Positions 1 to 8,499 of a stretch of 64,000 bases of DNA are shown here, in pieces. How positions within the stretch are numbered: position 1 is the stretch's first letter; every line of letters starts with the position of its first letter. The position numbers and the translations under genes were made by a program. The notes beneath the pieces are model-generated. The model made no database searches. It was not told the DNA's origin and saw only the letters and a list, made by a program, of their open reading frames with translations. The stretch is from assembly GCF_937127095.1 (NCBI RefSeq), contig NZ_CAKZLP010000077.1, positions 117,344 through 181,343 of the forward strand. The letters run 5' to 3'. The DNA is from an uncultured Amphritea sp. Its GTDB lineage: Bacteria; Pseudomonadota; Gammaproteobacteria; Pseudomonadales; Balneatricaceae.

Positions 1-531
1 AGCACGGGCTAAAACCTGCTCAAGACGGTTGAGGTGCTTAATACCGGCCAGCTGGGGTGCTAACGCTAAAGAAGTCCGACATAACCTGACCACAATGCCA
101 TTCTCAGCGGGATTATCCGGGTATTGAGGAAAAGCACTGAGTTGAACAACGCGGTTAATCGAAACCGTGTCATCGACCGCATATCCACGTCCACCACAGC
201 CACGGGTAATCGTAATTTTCAGCACCTGACGTTGAACACTGTGGTCTTGCTCAGAACTTATGTCAGAACTTTTATCAGAACTTCTGTCTGAGCTCTGTTG
301 AGCAAGCAGGCAAGACAGATCCTCTTCAAGCAGTTGATCGATATTATCCGGCAATGGAATAGCAATACGGGCAGCGCCTTCTTTGAGGCGCGCGAGATGA
401 GCCTGCCAGGCGACGGGTTGAGAACCATTCAGCGCTATCGTTTCAAACAGGCCGTGACCGTACGCCAGCCCCCGATCGTTCGCCGGAAGAGACTGCTCAG
501 ATAGGCCGTTTATAAGGATATTTTGCGTCAT
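1..531 (-). CDS. pabC: Aminodeoxychorismate lyase, 5' part (cut by window edge)
   Basis: PabC converts 4-amino-4-deoxychorismate to p-aminobenzoate and pyruvate for folate synthesis; it is a cytosolic PLP enzyme of fold type IV. Only the first 177 residues are here, and the frame stays open to base 1. Seen: ATG at 531, the early motif NDRGLAYGHGLFET (residues 18-31) and KHLNRLEQVLAR (165-176), where the lysine is the expected PLP lysine of the family. It follows fabF by 36 bases on the same strand, the usual order in Pseudomonas-like genomes. Odd: residues about 80-96 are a low-complexity SSDRSSDKSSDISSEQD stretch made by an in-frame 12-base tandem repeat, between the N-terminal lobe and the VLKITITRG strand. 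Confidence 0.93.
   Translation of the reverse strand, partial: MTQNILINGLSEQSLPANDRGLAYGHGLFETIALNGSQPVAWQAHLARLKEGAARIAIPLPDNIDQLLEEDLSCLLAQQSSDRSSDKSSDISSEQDHSVQRQVLKITITRGCGGRGYAVDDTVSINRVVQLSAFPQYPDNPAENGIVVRLCRTSLALAPQLAGIKHLNRLEQVLARA
251..298. repeat. 12-bp in-frame tandem repeat inside pabC
   Basis: Four consecutive 12-base units start with TCAGAACTTATG, TCAGAACTTTTA, TCAGAACTTCTG and a diverged TCTGAGCTCTGT. Because the unit is a multiple of three it keeps the pabC frame and encodes the repeated Ser-Ser-Asp/Glu stretch. Copy-number change would lengthen or shorten a surface loop without a frameshift. Confidence 0.85.
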
Positions 532-538
532 AAAGAGA

Positions 539-563
539 ACGGGCGCACGCTAAGTACGCCCGT
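539..563 (-). other. Hairpin between fabF and pabC
   Basis: The 36-base gap holds a 7-bp inverted repeat, ACGGGCG and CGCCCGT, with an 11-base loop. It lacks a T-run on the minus strand, so it is unlikely to be a full terminator. It could stabilise the upstream fab mRNA or separate fabF from pabC expression. Confidence 0.45.
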
Positions 564-567
564 ATAC

Positions 568-1806
568 TCAGATCTTACGGAATACTAGGGTACCGTTAGT
601 ACCACCGAAGCCGAAAGAGTTGGATACCGCCGCTTCAATTGGCGCTTCCTGAGCTGTATGAGGCACATAGTTCAGGTCACACCCGTCTGACGGGTTATCC
701 AGGTTGATGGTTGGCGGAGCCACCTGATCGCGGATCGCCAATACCGAAAAGATCGCCTCAACCGCACCGGCAGCCCCTAACAGATGGCCGATCATCGATT
801 TAGTCGAGCTCATACGGACATCTCCGGCAGCATTACCCAGCACCAGCTTAGCAGCGTTGGACTCGGCAATATCACCCGCAGGTGTAGATGTGCCGTGCGC
901 GTTAATGTAATTAACCTGATCCGGATTAAGACCCGCATCTTTAATTGCATTGGCCATCGACATCGCAGCACCAGCACCGTCATCCGGAGGTGAGGTCATA
1001 TGGTACGCGTCATCACTCATGCCGAAACCTACCAGCTCAGCATAGATCTTAGCGCCACGGGCTTTAGCAGCTTCGTACTCTTCAAGCACGATAACACCGG
1101 CACCATCACCCAGAACAAAGCCATCACGGTCTCTGTCCCATGGCCGACTGGCTGCCTGTGGGTCATCATTGCGGGTTGATAGCGCCCGCGCAGCAGAAAA
1201 GCCGCCCACACCTAAAGGTGTCGTTGCCATCTCAGCACCGCCGGCAACCATAATGTCGGCATCACTGTTCTGAATCATTCGGGCTGCAAAACCAATATTA
1301 TGAGTACCGGTTGTACAAGCCGTAGTGATCGCAATATTAGGCCCTTTGAAGCCATATTTGATCGCCAGGTTGCCAGCAATCATATTGATGATGCTGCCAG
1401 GCACAAAAAACGGTGAAATTCGCCGCGGACCACTCTTGTTAAGAGTATCGTGGGTCGCCTCAATCATGGGCAAACCACCAATACCTGAACCGATGGCTAC
1501 ACCGATACGCGGAGCATTCTCTTCTGTCACCTCAAGCGCGGCATCTTCAACTGCCTGGATCGCAGCGACCATACCGTACTGAATAAACAGATCCATTTTG
1601 CGCGCATCCTTAGGGCTCATATAAGCACTAAGGTCAAACTCTTTAACAGGCGCGGAAAAACGGGTACCAAACGGCGTAGCATCAAAGTGAGTGATTTCAG
1701 CTGCACCACTTTTACCGTTAAGAATGTTGGTCCATGTCTCCTGGACAGTGTTACCTACCGGGGTCAGCATCCCCATACCAGTAACAACGACTCTTCTGCG
1801 AGACAT
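568..1806 (-). CDS. fabF: Beta-ketoacyl-ACP synthase II
   Basis: FabF condenses acyl-ACP with malonyl-ACP in fatty acid elongation (cytosol). The thiolase-fold triad is visible: Cys164 in TTACTTGTHN, His304 in NAHGTSTPAGD and His341 in KSMIGHLLGAAG. Length is 412 residues, typical of the family. The frame opens with a TTG at 1809, but the strong AGGAGG (1812-1817) sits only 2 bases before that codon and a good 5 bases before the ATG at 1806, so the ATG is chosen. It lies between acpP and pabC; a hairpin with a T-rich tail separates it from acpP, so fabF is probably read at a lower level than acpP. Confidence 0.97.
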   Translation of the reverse strand: MSRRRVVVTGMGMLTPVGNTVQETWTNILNGKSGAAEITHFDATPFGTRFSAPVKEFDLSAYMSPKDARKMDLFIQYGMVAAIQAVEDAALEVTEENAPRIGVAIGSGIGGLPMIEATHDTLNKSGPRRISPFFVPGSIINMIAGNLAIKYGFKGPNIAITTACTTGTHNIGFAARMIQNSDADIMVAGGAEMATTPLGVGGFSAARALSTRNDDPQAASRPWDRDRDGFVLGDGAGVIVLEEYEAAKARGAKIYAELVGFGMSDDAYHMTSPPDDGAGAAMSMANAIKDAGLNPDQVNYINAHGTSTPAGDIAESNAAKLVLGNAAGDVRMSSTKSMIGHLLGAAGAVEAIFSVLAIRDQVAPPTINLDNPSDGCDLNYVPHTAQEAPIEAAVSNSFGFGGTNGTLVFRKI

Positions 1807-1830
1807 CAAATCCTCCTGGTTTACCGGTCT

Positions 1831-1873
1831 AACAAAAGAAAAGCCGCACTATATCACTATAGTTGCGGCTTCT
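1831..1873 (-). terminator. Terminator or attenuator after acpP
   Basis: Arms AAGCCGCA (1841-1848) and TGCGGCTT (1864-1871), extended inside by CTATA/TATAG, form a stem of about 13 bp with one bulge. On the minus strand it is followed by TTCTTTTGTT. The position just after acpP fits partial termination, letting acpP be made in excess over fabF (inference). Confidence 0.75.
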
Positions 1874-1893
1874 CGGCAATCTGGGTGAGTCGA

Positions 1894-2127
1894 TTACTGA
1901 TGTGCGTTAATGTAATCGATTGCCAGTCTAACAGTCGTGATCTTCTCTGCCTCTTCATCAGGAATTTCAGTTTCGAATTCCTCTTCCAGAGCCATAACCA
2001 GCTCTACAGTGTCCAGAGAGTCTGCACCCAGGTCTTCAACAAAAGAAGCGTCAATAGTCACTTCTTCTTCTTTCACACCAAGCTGTTCAGCAATGATTTT
2101 CTTTACGCGATCTTCGATGTTGCTCAT
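1894..2127 (-). CDS. acpP: Acyl carrier protein
   Basis: AcpP carries acyl intermediates on 4'-phosphopantetheine in fatty acid synthesis. The 77-residue acidic helical protein has the attachment site GADSLDTVEL, with the modified serine at residue 37. It is nearly identical in layout to the E. coli protein. The gene sits between fabG and fabF, has its own upstream promoter-like sequence in the 160-base gap to fabG, and is followed by a hairpin terminator, consistent with high independent expression. Confidence 0.98.
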   Translation of the reverse strand: MSNIEDRVKKIIAEQLGVKEEEVTIDASFVEDLGADSLDTVELVMALEEEFETEIPDEEAEKITTVRLAIDYINAHQ

Positions 2128-2176
2128 AACTCTTCCTATTATTTATCGACATCCACACCCGAAGATGTGAACAGGG

Positions 2177-2206
2177 ATTTTATTAGAATCCGCCGCTATG
2201 GATCAA
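2177..2206 (-). promoter_or_regulatory. Candidate sigma-70 promoter of acpP
   Basis: On the minus strand TTGATC (2206-2201) and TAAAAT (2182-2177) are separated by 18 bases and lie about 50 bases before the acpP start. Both boxes are close to consensus. Found by eye; no transcript data. Confidence 0.55.
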
Positions 2207-2287
2207 GCCTGACGGCGATATTTCTCCAGTGAGCTGCGGCTCATTATCAACACTTTTGCAAAAAAAACAATTCCCTAGGGAAAATCT

Positions 2288-3031
2288 TTACGACATATAC
2301 ATGCCGCCGTTGACATGGATCGTGTCTCCGGTGACGTATCCGCCTGCATCGCTGGCTAAAAAACCAACAACCGCAGCGATCTCTTCAGGCCGTCCTAAAC
2401 GTCCCATAGGGATCTGTTTTTGCAGCGTTTCCTTGTGCTCTTCCGGCAACCCGCTGGTCATGTCCGTATCGATAAAACCGGGGGCAACGCAGTTGACAGT
2501 GATGTTGCGGGAGGCCACTTCACGAGCCAGTGCCCGGCTGAAGCCTTCCATACCTGATTTCGCGGCGGCATAGTTTGCCTGTCCTGCATTACCCATTGAA
2601 GCAACCACGGATGAAACATTGATGATACGACCCCAGCGCGCTTTAGTCATGCCGCGCAAACAGCCTTTTACCACCCGATAGACAGACTTGAGATTGGTAT
2701 TCAGAACCGAATCCCACTCATCCTCTTTCATCCGCAACATGATATTATCGCGGGTGATACCTGCATTATTGACGATGATCGTCACCACACCAAACTGATC
2801 CTGAATCGCTTTGAGCGCTTCATCAACGGATTCATTTGAACCTACATCCAGGCATAATCCTGTACCGCTGACGCCCGCTTGCTGCAGATATTCTGTAATA
2901 GACGCTGCACCGTTTTCACTGGTCGCAGTACCCACAACCACAACACCCTGACGACCCAGCTCCAGCGCGATCGCTTTACCGATACCCCGAGTAGCACCGG
3001 TAACCAGTGCAACCTTGCCTTCGATACTCAT
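2288..3031 (-). CDS. fabG: 3-oxoacyl-ACP reductase
   Basis: FabG reduces beta-ketoacyl-ACP with NADPH in each elongation cycle. It is a classical short-chain dehydrogenase of 247 residues: cofactor loop TGATRGIG (11-18), NNAG (88-91), and a catalytic Ser141, Tyr154, Lys158 set within NVSSVVAS and NYAAAKSG. It follows fabD by 24 bases, with an AAGGAA ribosome site before ATG 3031, and precedes acpP. Position and sequence separate it from the many general SDRs, such as the one at 20414. Confidence 0.97.
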   Translation of the reverse strand: MSIEGKVALVTGATRGIGKAIALELGRQGVVVVGTATSENGAASITEYLQQAGVSGTGLCLDVGSNESVDEALKAIQDQFGVVTIIVNNAGITRDNIMLRMKEDEWDSVLNTNLKSVYRVVKGCLRGMTKARWGRIINVSSVVASMGNAGQANYAAAKSGMEGFSRALAREVASRNITVNCVAPGFIDTDMTSGLPEEHKETLQKQIPMGRLGRPEEIAAVVGFLASDAGGYVTGDTIHVNGGMYMS

Positions 3032-3055
3032 AATCTTTTTCCTTTGTTTCAGAGA

Positions 3056-3988
3056 TTAAGCGCTGAGCGCTTTCTCAAGACCCGCAGGGTCATTAATCGC
3101 AGCAACCGCCAGGGTGCGCTGAACCTTTTTATTCAAACCAGAAAGCACCTTACCGGGGCCACACTCAATAGTGCTCTCAATGCCTTGTTCAATCATATTC
3201 TGTACAGAGTCTGTCCATAAAACCGGACTGTAAAGCTGCGCCAGCAAATTATCGATCAATTCATCGACGCTGGCAGGTGATTTTGCAGTGAAATTCTGAA
3301 TCACTGTAATTGAAGGCATCTGGATGTCGATATTTTTTAATTCAGCCGCCATCTGCTCAGCCGCTGGCTTCATCAACACACAGTGTGAAGGCACGCTGAC
3401 CGGCAAAGGTATAGCCCGTTTAGCACCGGCCTCTTTACACCCTTCGATGGCACGCTCTACAGCCGCCTTATTGCCCGCAATAACAACCTGCCCAGGGCAG
3501 TTGAAGTTAACCGGGGACACCACTTCATCTCCGGCAGCCGCATCACAGGCTGCCTGAATTGCATCATCTGCCAGCCCAAGAATAGCGGCCATCGCACCGG
3601 TACCTGCCGGAACCGCCTGCTGCATAAACTCACCACGCAAGCGAACCAGATTAACTGCATCTTTAAAGCCAATAGCGCCAGAGCAAACCATTGCAGTATA
3701 TTCACCCAGACTATGTCCTGCCATCATGGCAGGCTGTGCACCGCCCTGCTGCAGCCACAGACGCCACAAAGCCACACCTGCAGTAAGCAGTGCTGGCTGA
3801 GTGCGGTCAGTTTGATTCAGGTCGGTTTCAGGACCGTTCTGGGTCAGTTCCCATAGATCATAGCCCAGCACTTCTGATGCTTCAGCAAAGGTTTCCTGAA
3901 TAATAGTGTGTTCAGCGGCCAGTTCAGCCAGCATAGCCAGGTGCTGAGAGCCCTGACCAGGAAAAACAAACGCGAGGGGTTGTGGCAT
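3056..3988 (-). CDS. fabD: Malonyl-CoA:ACP transacylase
   Basis: FabD transfers malonyl from CoA to AcpP, supplying the elongation units. The 310-residue protein shows the FPGQGSQ N-terminal motif (9-15), the nucleophile elbow GHSLGEYTA with Ser93, and the VPSH region carrying the catalytic histidine near residue 200. Start ATG 3988 has AGGT five bases upstream. A 108-base gap separates it from plsX; no fabH lies between them, unlike E. coli and like Pseudomonas. Confidence 0.97.
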   Translation of the reverse strand: MPQPLAFVFPGQGSQHLAMLAELAAEHTIIQETFAEASEVLGYDLWELTQNGPETDLNQTDRTQPALLTAGVALWRLWLQQGGAQPAMMAGHSLGEYTAMVCSGAIGFKDAVNLVRLRGEFMQQAVPAGTGAMAAILGLADDAIQAACDAAAGDEVVSPVNFNCPGQVVIAGNKAAVERAIEGCKEAGAKRAIPLPVSVPSHCVLMKPAAEQMAAELKNIDIQMPSITVIQNFTAKSPASVDELIDNLLAQLYSPVLWTDSVQNMIEQGIESTIECGPGKVLSGLNKKVQRTLAVAAINDPAGLEKALSA

Positions 3989-4096
3989 TGTTACCTCAAT
4001 TTACAGATAAACGCATAACAATTTAAAGATCGTAGTTTACAGGATTCGCTATGAATTAAAACGTTTGTCTTATAGATCAAACATTTCCCACAAAAC

Positions 4097-5128
4097 TCAA
4101 CTAACGTGTAATTCAAGCTGGCGATTAATACTGCCCGGAACATCCATACTTACCTCTGCCACGGCCTGATCAATCGCATAACCAAAGCATTGACGGTTTG
4201 CAGAACCATGACTTTTAACCACAATCCCCTGCAACCCGAGAAGACTTGCGCCGTTGCGGCGCGCCGGGTCGATATGCTCACGAATCTCTTCCAGCACCGG
4301 GCTCACGAGCATCGCCATGATTTTGCGCAACAGGGAGCGACTAAAACTTGTCCGCAACTGCCGACCGATCAGGCGCGCCACCCCTTCACTGCTTTTCAAA
4401 GCAATATTGCCGACAAAACCATCACATACCACGACATCCACCCTGCCGGTAAAAATTTCGTCGCCTTCGATAAAGCCGACATAGTTCAGACCGCCATGCT
4501 CACGTATCAGGCGCGATGCCAGCTTCACCTGCTCGTTGCCCTTAATCTCTTCTGCGCCGACATTCAACAACCCTATGCGTGGCTCTGAGATACCTTCAAC
4601 CGCACGCGTCATCACCGATCCCATGATAGCAAACTGCAACAGATGCTCAGCACTGCAGTCAACATTCGCCCCGAGATCAAGCATATAACTGATCCCGTTA
4701 ACCGAAGGTATTGCGGTAATAATAGCGGGACGATCAATTCCAGGCAGCATTTTAAGTGTAAAACGCCCCAGCGCCATCAACGCACCAGTATTACCCGCAC
4801 TGACACAGGCCTGCGCACTACCGTCAGCCACCTGACTAATAGCACGAAACATCGAAGTATCCGCACGCTTACGCAACGCATGAGAGGGCCGTTCATCGTT
4901 CGCAATAACATTTTCAGCATTAACAATACTGATACGGGACGCCAGGGATTTATCAGAAACGTTTTTCAGGGATTTAGCGAGCAGAGGAGCAAGAATATCT
5001 TGCTGACCAACAACTTGAAGGGTCAGTCGGGGATGGCGCTTTAAAGCGTCAACAGATGCGGGAATAACAACGCGGGGACCAAAGTCCCCGCCCATCGCGT
5101 CAACCGCGATGCAAATGCTATCAGACAA
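4097..5128 (-). CDS. plsX: Phosphate acyltransferase PlsX
   Basis: PlsX makes acyl-phosphate from acyl-ACP for glycerophospholipid synthesis, acting as a peripheral membrane enzyme. Family marks are AVDAMGGDFGP (8-18), SAGNTGALM, DLGANVDC and CDGFVGNIALK; 343 residues is normal. The only possible start is TTG at 5128, two bases after the rpmF stop and with no clear ribosome site, so translation is probably coupled to rpmF. It lies in the conserved yceD-rpmF-plsX-fab order. Confidence 0.96.
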   Translation of the reverse strand: MSDSICIAVDAMGGDFGPRVVIPASVDALKRHPRLTLQVVGQQDILAPLLAKSLKNVSDKSLASRISIVNAENVIANDERPSHALRKRADTSMFRAISQVADGSAQACVSAGNTGALMALGRFTLKMLPGIDRPAIITAIPSVNGISYMLDLGANVDCSAEHLLQFAIMGSVMTRAVEGISEPRIGLLNVGAEEIKGNEQVKLASRLIREHGGLNYVGFIEGDEIFTGRVDVVVCDGFVGNIALKSSEGVARLIGRQLRTSFSRSLLRKIMAMLVSPVLEEIREHIDPARRNGASLLGLQGIVVKSHGSANRQCFGYAIDQAVAEVSMDVPGSINRQLELHVS

Positions 5129-5130
5129 GC

Positions 5131-5313
5131 TTACTCGTCGTCTTGCTGTGCAACAACCTGCTTACCACGGTAGAAACCGTCAGCAGTTACGTGGTGACGA
5201 CGGTGAGTTTCACCAGTAGTTGCGTCTACGGAAAGAGTTGGGTTGCCCAGTGCATCGTGTGAACGACGCTGTCCGCGACGTGAACGAGTTACTTTGCTCT
5301 TTTGTACTGCCAT
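5131..5313 (-). CDS. rpmF: 50S ribosomal protein L32
   Basis: L32 is a small basic protein of the large ribosomal subunit. The 60-residue product begins MAVQKSKVTRSRRGQRRS and has the THRRHHVTADGFYRG segment typical of the proteobacterial, zinc-free type (no cysteines seen). It lies 18 bases after yceD and 2 bases before plsX, in the usual operon linking ribosome and lipid synthesis. Confidence 0.97.
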   Translation of the reverse strand: MAVQKSKVTRSRRGQRRSHDALGNPTLSVDATTGETHRRHHVTADGFYRGKQVVAQQDDE

Positions 5314-5331
5314 GGGTATATAGCTCCTATT

Positions 5332-5847
5332 TCACTTATCAGCCTTCAGTGAGGCTAATACACTGAAAGGGTTCGGTTTATCAGTTTCATTGTCAGTCGT
5401 AGCCACGTCACCGAAGGAAGTCTGCACACTGCAGTCGTCATGATATGGCACAATCGGAAGCGATAGAATCAACTCCTCTTCCACCATTGGAAACAACTCC
5501 AGATCATCTCCCGCTACGATTAAAGCATCGTAGTACTTGGGTAGATTCTTCGCATGCTCCTCAGTCGGAGCAACAGCCAAATTGAACTTCGCTTCGATGT
5601 CGATCTCAACTGGCTCAAGGCAGCGCTGACAGGCCATATAAACCTTAGCGTCGGCAGTGCCTTTAATTGTACGGATACGCAGTTCATCAATATCAAACTG
5701 CAGATCAACAGAGACTTTGCCCTGCGAATCAGTCAGCATTGTGACCAGATTCGGCAGCAGCGCCAGCTCGGCGTCACCTTCAATCCGTACTCCCCGATCA
5801 GCAAGCTTACGCGGGTCAATTTTCTTTGGTAATGGGGCGTTCGACAT
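5332..5847 (-). CDS. yceD: YceD (DUF177) family protein
   Basis: YceD is a conserved cytosolic protein linked to large-subunit rRNA accumulation and normally encoded just before rpmF, as here. The 171-residue product has the family's ACQRCLEPV cysteine motif near residue 93 and an acidic C-terminal half. ATG at 5847 is the first start. It probably heads the yceD-rpmF-plsX-fab transcript. The molecular function is not settled. Confidence 0.92.
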   Translation of the reverse strand: MSNAPLPKKIDPRKLADRGVRIEGDAELALLPNLVTMLTDSQGKVSVDLQFDIDELRIRTIKGTADAKVYMACQRCLEPVEIDIEAKFNLAVAPTEEHAKNLPKYYDALIVAGDDLELFPMVEEELILSLPIVPYHDDCSVQTSFGDVATTDNETDKPNPFSVLASLKADK

Positions 5848-5968
5848 AAGCGCGCAATTCTAGGGATCAAAAACCAGTCTGTCAAAGGAAATAAGGCTTT
5901 TAAAGCGAAAAAAACAGGCTAATATCTGCAACTTATCACAACCTGTACCATTTTGGAGAAAATCAGCT

Positions 5969-6547
5969 ATGACCCGGCTAATTCTGGCATCCAGCTCACC
6001 TTTCAGAAAAGCAATTCTGGACAAGCTAAACCTCCCTTATGAAGCCGTCTCTCCTGATATTGATGAATCCCGCCTTGAAGCCGAAACGCCCCGACAATAC
6101 GTTGCCCGACTGGCAGAACAGAAAGCCAGGGCACTACAGTCAGACTATCCTGATGCTCTGATTATCGGATCTGACCAGACGGCGATCATTAATGGTGCAA
6201 CCATCGGCAAACCAGGCAGCTATGAAACTGCTTTTCGTCAACTGGCGGATGCCTCAGGCCAAAAGATCACGTTTCTGACCGGCCTGTCTCTACTAAACAG
6301 TAATACCGGCGACTGTGAAACCGACGTAATCCCCTTCCACGTTCACTTCAGAACACTGACCCCCACCATGATAGAGAACTACCTTAAGGCTGAGCAGCCC
6401 TATAACTGTGCCGGTAGCTTTAAATCGGAGGGACTGGGGATCGCCTTGTTTGAGAAACTCGAAGGTGATGACCCTAATACCCTGATCGGCCTGCCGTTGA
6501 TCCGCCTGATCAGAATGCTGGAAAACCAGGGAGTCAACGTTATCTAA
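5969..6547 (+). CDS. yceF: Maf-like nucleotide pyrophosphatase YceF
   Basis: YceF-type Maf proteins hydrolyse modified nucleoside triphosphates such as m7GTP, a house-cleaning role. The 192-residue protein has the Maf N-terminus ILASSSPFRK (5-14), PDIDESR, IIGSDQT and CAGSFKSEGLG, which marks the YceF branch rather than the dTTP-type MafA. GGAG lies about 12 bases before ATG 5969. It is divergent from yceD across a 121-base gap. Confidence 0.94.
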   Translation: MTRLILASSSPFRKAILDKLNLPYEAVSPDIDESRLEAETPRQYVARLAEQKARALQSDYPDALIIGSDQTAIINGATIGKPGSYETAFRQLADASGQKITFLTGLSLLNSNTGDCETDVIPFHVHFRTLTPTMIENYLKAEQPYNCAGSFKSEGLGIALFEKLEGDDPNTLIGLPLIRLIRMLENQGVNVI

Positions 6548-6650
6548 ACCGCTAAGTATCAAAATACGATACTTTTCATCACTCAGTTTATAAAACATCT
6601 CTCATCTTACAGAATCAACTCCATCGAAACAGGTAATCACGGAGTTGAAC

Positions 6651-7250
6651 ATGAAAAACACTAACCTTAACACACTGGAACAACAGGTCGCTTCTACCCT
6701 ACAGGAAGGTGACATTCTGTTTATCTCCATCGATGCCTTGCTGTATAAACAAGTCGCTAAAGGCACTGGTAGCTGGTGCTCTCATGTTGGATTCGCGGTA
6801 AAAGAAAATAACCAATGGATGGTCATCGAAAGTAAGGTGCCTGTTGTCAGTAAAACCCCTTTAGGTAAATTTCTCAGCCGCACCTGCAACGGTGAAGTGA
6901 TGGTACGCCGACTGAAACAGCCACTCTCAGTAACGCAGATAGAGCAGCTGAAACAATCGGCCGACAAACTCTCCGCTACACTGCCGACCAGCTTGTACCA
7001 TCTGGGGTTCGACTTTGAATCAGATCGCCAGTTTTGCTCTAAGTTTGTCCATCTGGTGTATAAAGATGCCTTAGGCGTTGAACTGGGTCAGGCGCAAACA
7101 CTGGAGCAACTGCTGCAGGAAAACCCCCAGGCTTCAGTGAGATTCTGGCGCTGCTGGTTTATGGGATTTATTCCCTGGAAACGTCAGACACTCACACCCG
7201 CCAGCCAGATCAATGATCCGCAATTGAGTACAGTATTTTGTACTGTTTAA
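6651..7250 (+). CDS. yebB: YebB-like permuted papain fold (YiiX/YebB) protein
   Basis: The sequence resembles E. coli YebB along its length: GDILFISI near the start, SWCSHVGFAV (cysteine and histidine of the permuted NlpC/P60-like fold), ESKVPVVS, DFESDRQFCSKFVH and the C-terminal FWRCWFMGFIPWKRQT. No substrate is established for the family; hydrolase activity is inferred from the Cys/His motif. The frame opens with TTG at 6645, but GGAG at 6641-6644 abuts that codon and is 6 bases from ATG 6651, which is therefore preferred (199 residues). There is no signal peptide. Confidence 0.85.
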   Translation: MKNTNLNTLEQQVASTLQEGDILFISIDALLYKQVAKGTGSWCSHVGFAVKENNQWMVIESKVPVVSKTPLGKFLSRTCNGEVMVRRLKQPLSVTQIEQLKQSADKLSATLPTSLYHLGFDFESDRQFCSKFVHLVYKDALGVELGQAQTLEQLLQENPQASVRFWRCWFMGFIPWKRQTLTPASQINDPQLSTVFCTV

Positions 7251-7265
7251 GAAGATAACAAAAAC

Positions 7266-8195
7266 TTAGCAGTGTTCATGACTATGACGATTATCCAGCA
7301 TGCAACGTTGTTCTTCTTTGGCGGATTCAATCTGAATCGTAGAATGGTCTATACCAAAATGGTCATGAAGGTGTTGCTGCTGGTTACGCAGAAAATGGTT
7401 ATCGGGCTTACTATCACTGACAACCAGATGAACGGTGAGCGCTATCTCTGTTGTACTCAGAGGCCAGACATGCAGATCATGAATACGTTCGACTGAATCC
7501 AGACCGTTGAGGTATTGCTTTAATGCAGGAATATCAACGCTGTCAGGCACAGCGTCCAGCGCATAGTTCATCGAGTCTTTCAGCAATCCCCAGGTTCCCA
7601 CCAGAATAACAGCAACGATGATAAGACTGATTACCGGGTCGATCCACAGCCAGCCGTTAAACAGAATAAACAGGCCAGCGATCACCACCCCGAGGGAGAC
7701 CACTGCATCGGCTGCCATATGCAGAAAAGCGCCTTTAATGTTCAGATCATCTTTCTGCCCGCTGAAAAACAGCAGTGCCGTCAGCGTGTTGATGACGACA
7801 CCGATAGCAGCCACCACAATCACTGTCATGCCCTCAACCGGAGTCGGATTGCTAAAGCGACCAAACGCCTCCCAGGCAATACCGCCAAGGGCAATAAGCA
7901 ATAGAATTGCGCTCCCCAGTGACGCCATGACGGTTGCCTTACGCAAACCGTAGGTGCGTTTTTCGGTAGCCGCTTTGCGGGCCAGATAACTTGCCCCCCA
8001 TGCCAGTAACAGACTGAACACATCACTCAGGTTATGCCCCGCATCGGCAATCAGTGCCAGGGATTCAGAAAGTGAGCCATAGATCACCTCAATCACAACA
8101 AAAATGATATTCAGCGCAATACCGATCGCAAAGGCGCGATTATAATTGGCAACCTGATGGCTGTGCCCATGGGGATGGCTGTGATTGTGACTCAT
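7266..8195 (-). CDS. Cation diffusion facilitator (CzcD/ZitB type)
   Basis: This is probably a zinc or other divalent metal/proton antiporter of the inner membrane. The N-terminus is histidine-rich (HNHSHPHGHSH), followed by about six membrane segments with the metal-site pairs ALIADAGHNLSD (TM2) and HMAADAVVSLGV (TM5), then a cytosolic domain with HDLHVW. The C-terminus is again His-rich. AGGAG precedes ATG 8195. The gene stands alone, convergent with yebB (15-base gap). The metal cannot be read from the sequence; Zn is the commonest substrate. Confidence 0.93.
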   Translation of the reverse strand: MSHNHSHPHGHSHQVANYNRAFAIGIALNIIFVVIEVIYGSLSESLALIADAGHNLSDVFSLLLAWGASYLARKAATEKRTYGLRKATVMASLGSAILLLIALGGIAWEAFGRFSNPTPVEGMTVIVVAAIGVVINTLTALLFFSGQKDDLNIKGAFLHMAADAVVSLGVVIAGLFILFNGWLWIDPVISLIIVAVILVGTWGLLKDSMNYALDAVPDSVDIPALKQYLNGLDSVERIHDLHVWPLSTTEIALTVHLVVSDSKPDNHFLRNQQQHLHDHFGIDHSTIQIESAKEEQRCMLDNRHSHEHC

Positions 8196-8499
8196 ATGAC
8201 TCCTGAAACGGCTGAGCCCTGAATACTGTCATCGTGAAGGTAGATCCAGAAAATGGATCTATCCATAAGCAGCTCAGTACAACTCATATCTTTTTAACAT
8301 CAAATACAGATCATACCTATTTTGAAGACCTTATTGGCTTTATTCATCAGCAGATAATCTAATTGTCATGGAAACTAAGCTTCATGAAAGTAAACTTGAT
8401 GAAAATAAGCTTGGTGAAATTAAACGCCATGATAACCTGTTGAAGTAATACCGGTATTTGTTAACCTGTCTGCTCAATCAGAATGGCATAAAATAACGC
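8196..8499. other. Intergenic region with 15-bp repeats upstream of cti
   Basis: This 304-base AT-rich gap separates the divergent CDF and cti genes. Its right half holds a 15-base tandem repeat that is also readable as a 26-codon ORF (listed separately). No terminator is expected between divergent genes and none is seen. Confidence 0.6.
8368..8448 (+). CDS. Possible 26-residue micro-ORF of pentapeptide repeats (leader?)
   Basis: An ATG at 8368 opens 26 codons ending at TAA 8446-8448, 51 bases before cti. The product is built of five-residue units KLHES, KLDEN, KLGEI, KRHDN, reflecting a 15-base tandem DNA repeat. No convincing ribosome site precedes it. It may be a leader peptide of cti or simply an open minisatellite. 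No homolog is recognised. Confidence 0.25.
   Translation: METKLHESKLDENKLGEIKRHDNLLK

Noticed and set aside
1687..2232. 181-codon plus-strand frame across fabF, acpP and their spacer
   Set aside because: It runs antisense to two certain genes and the terminator; no protein features.
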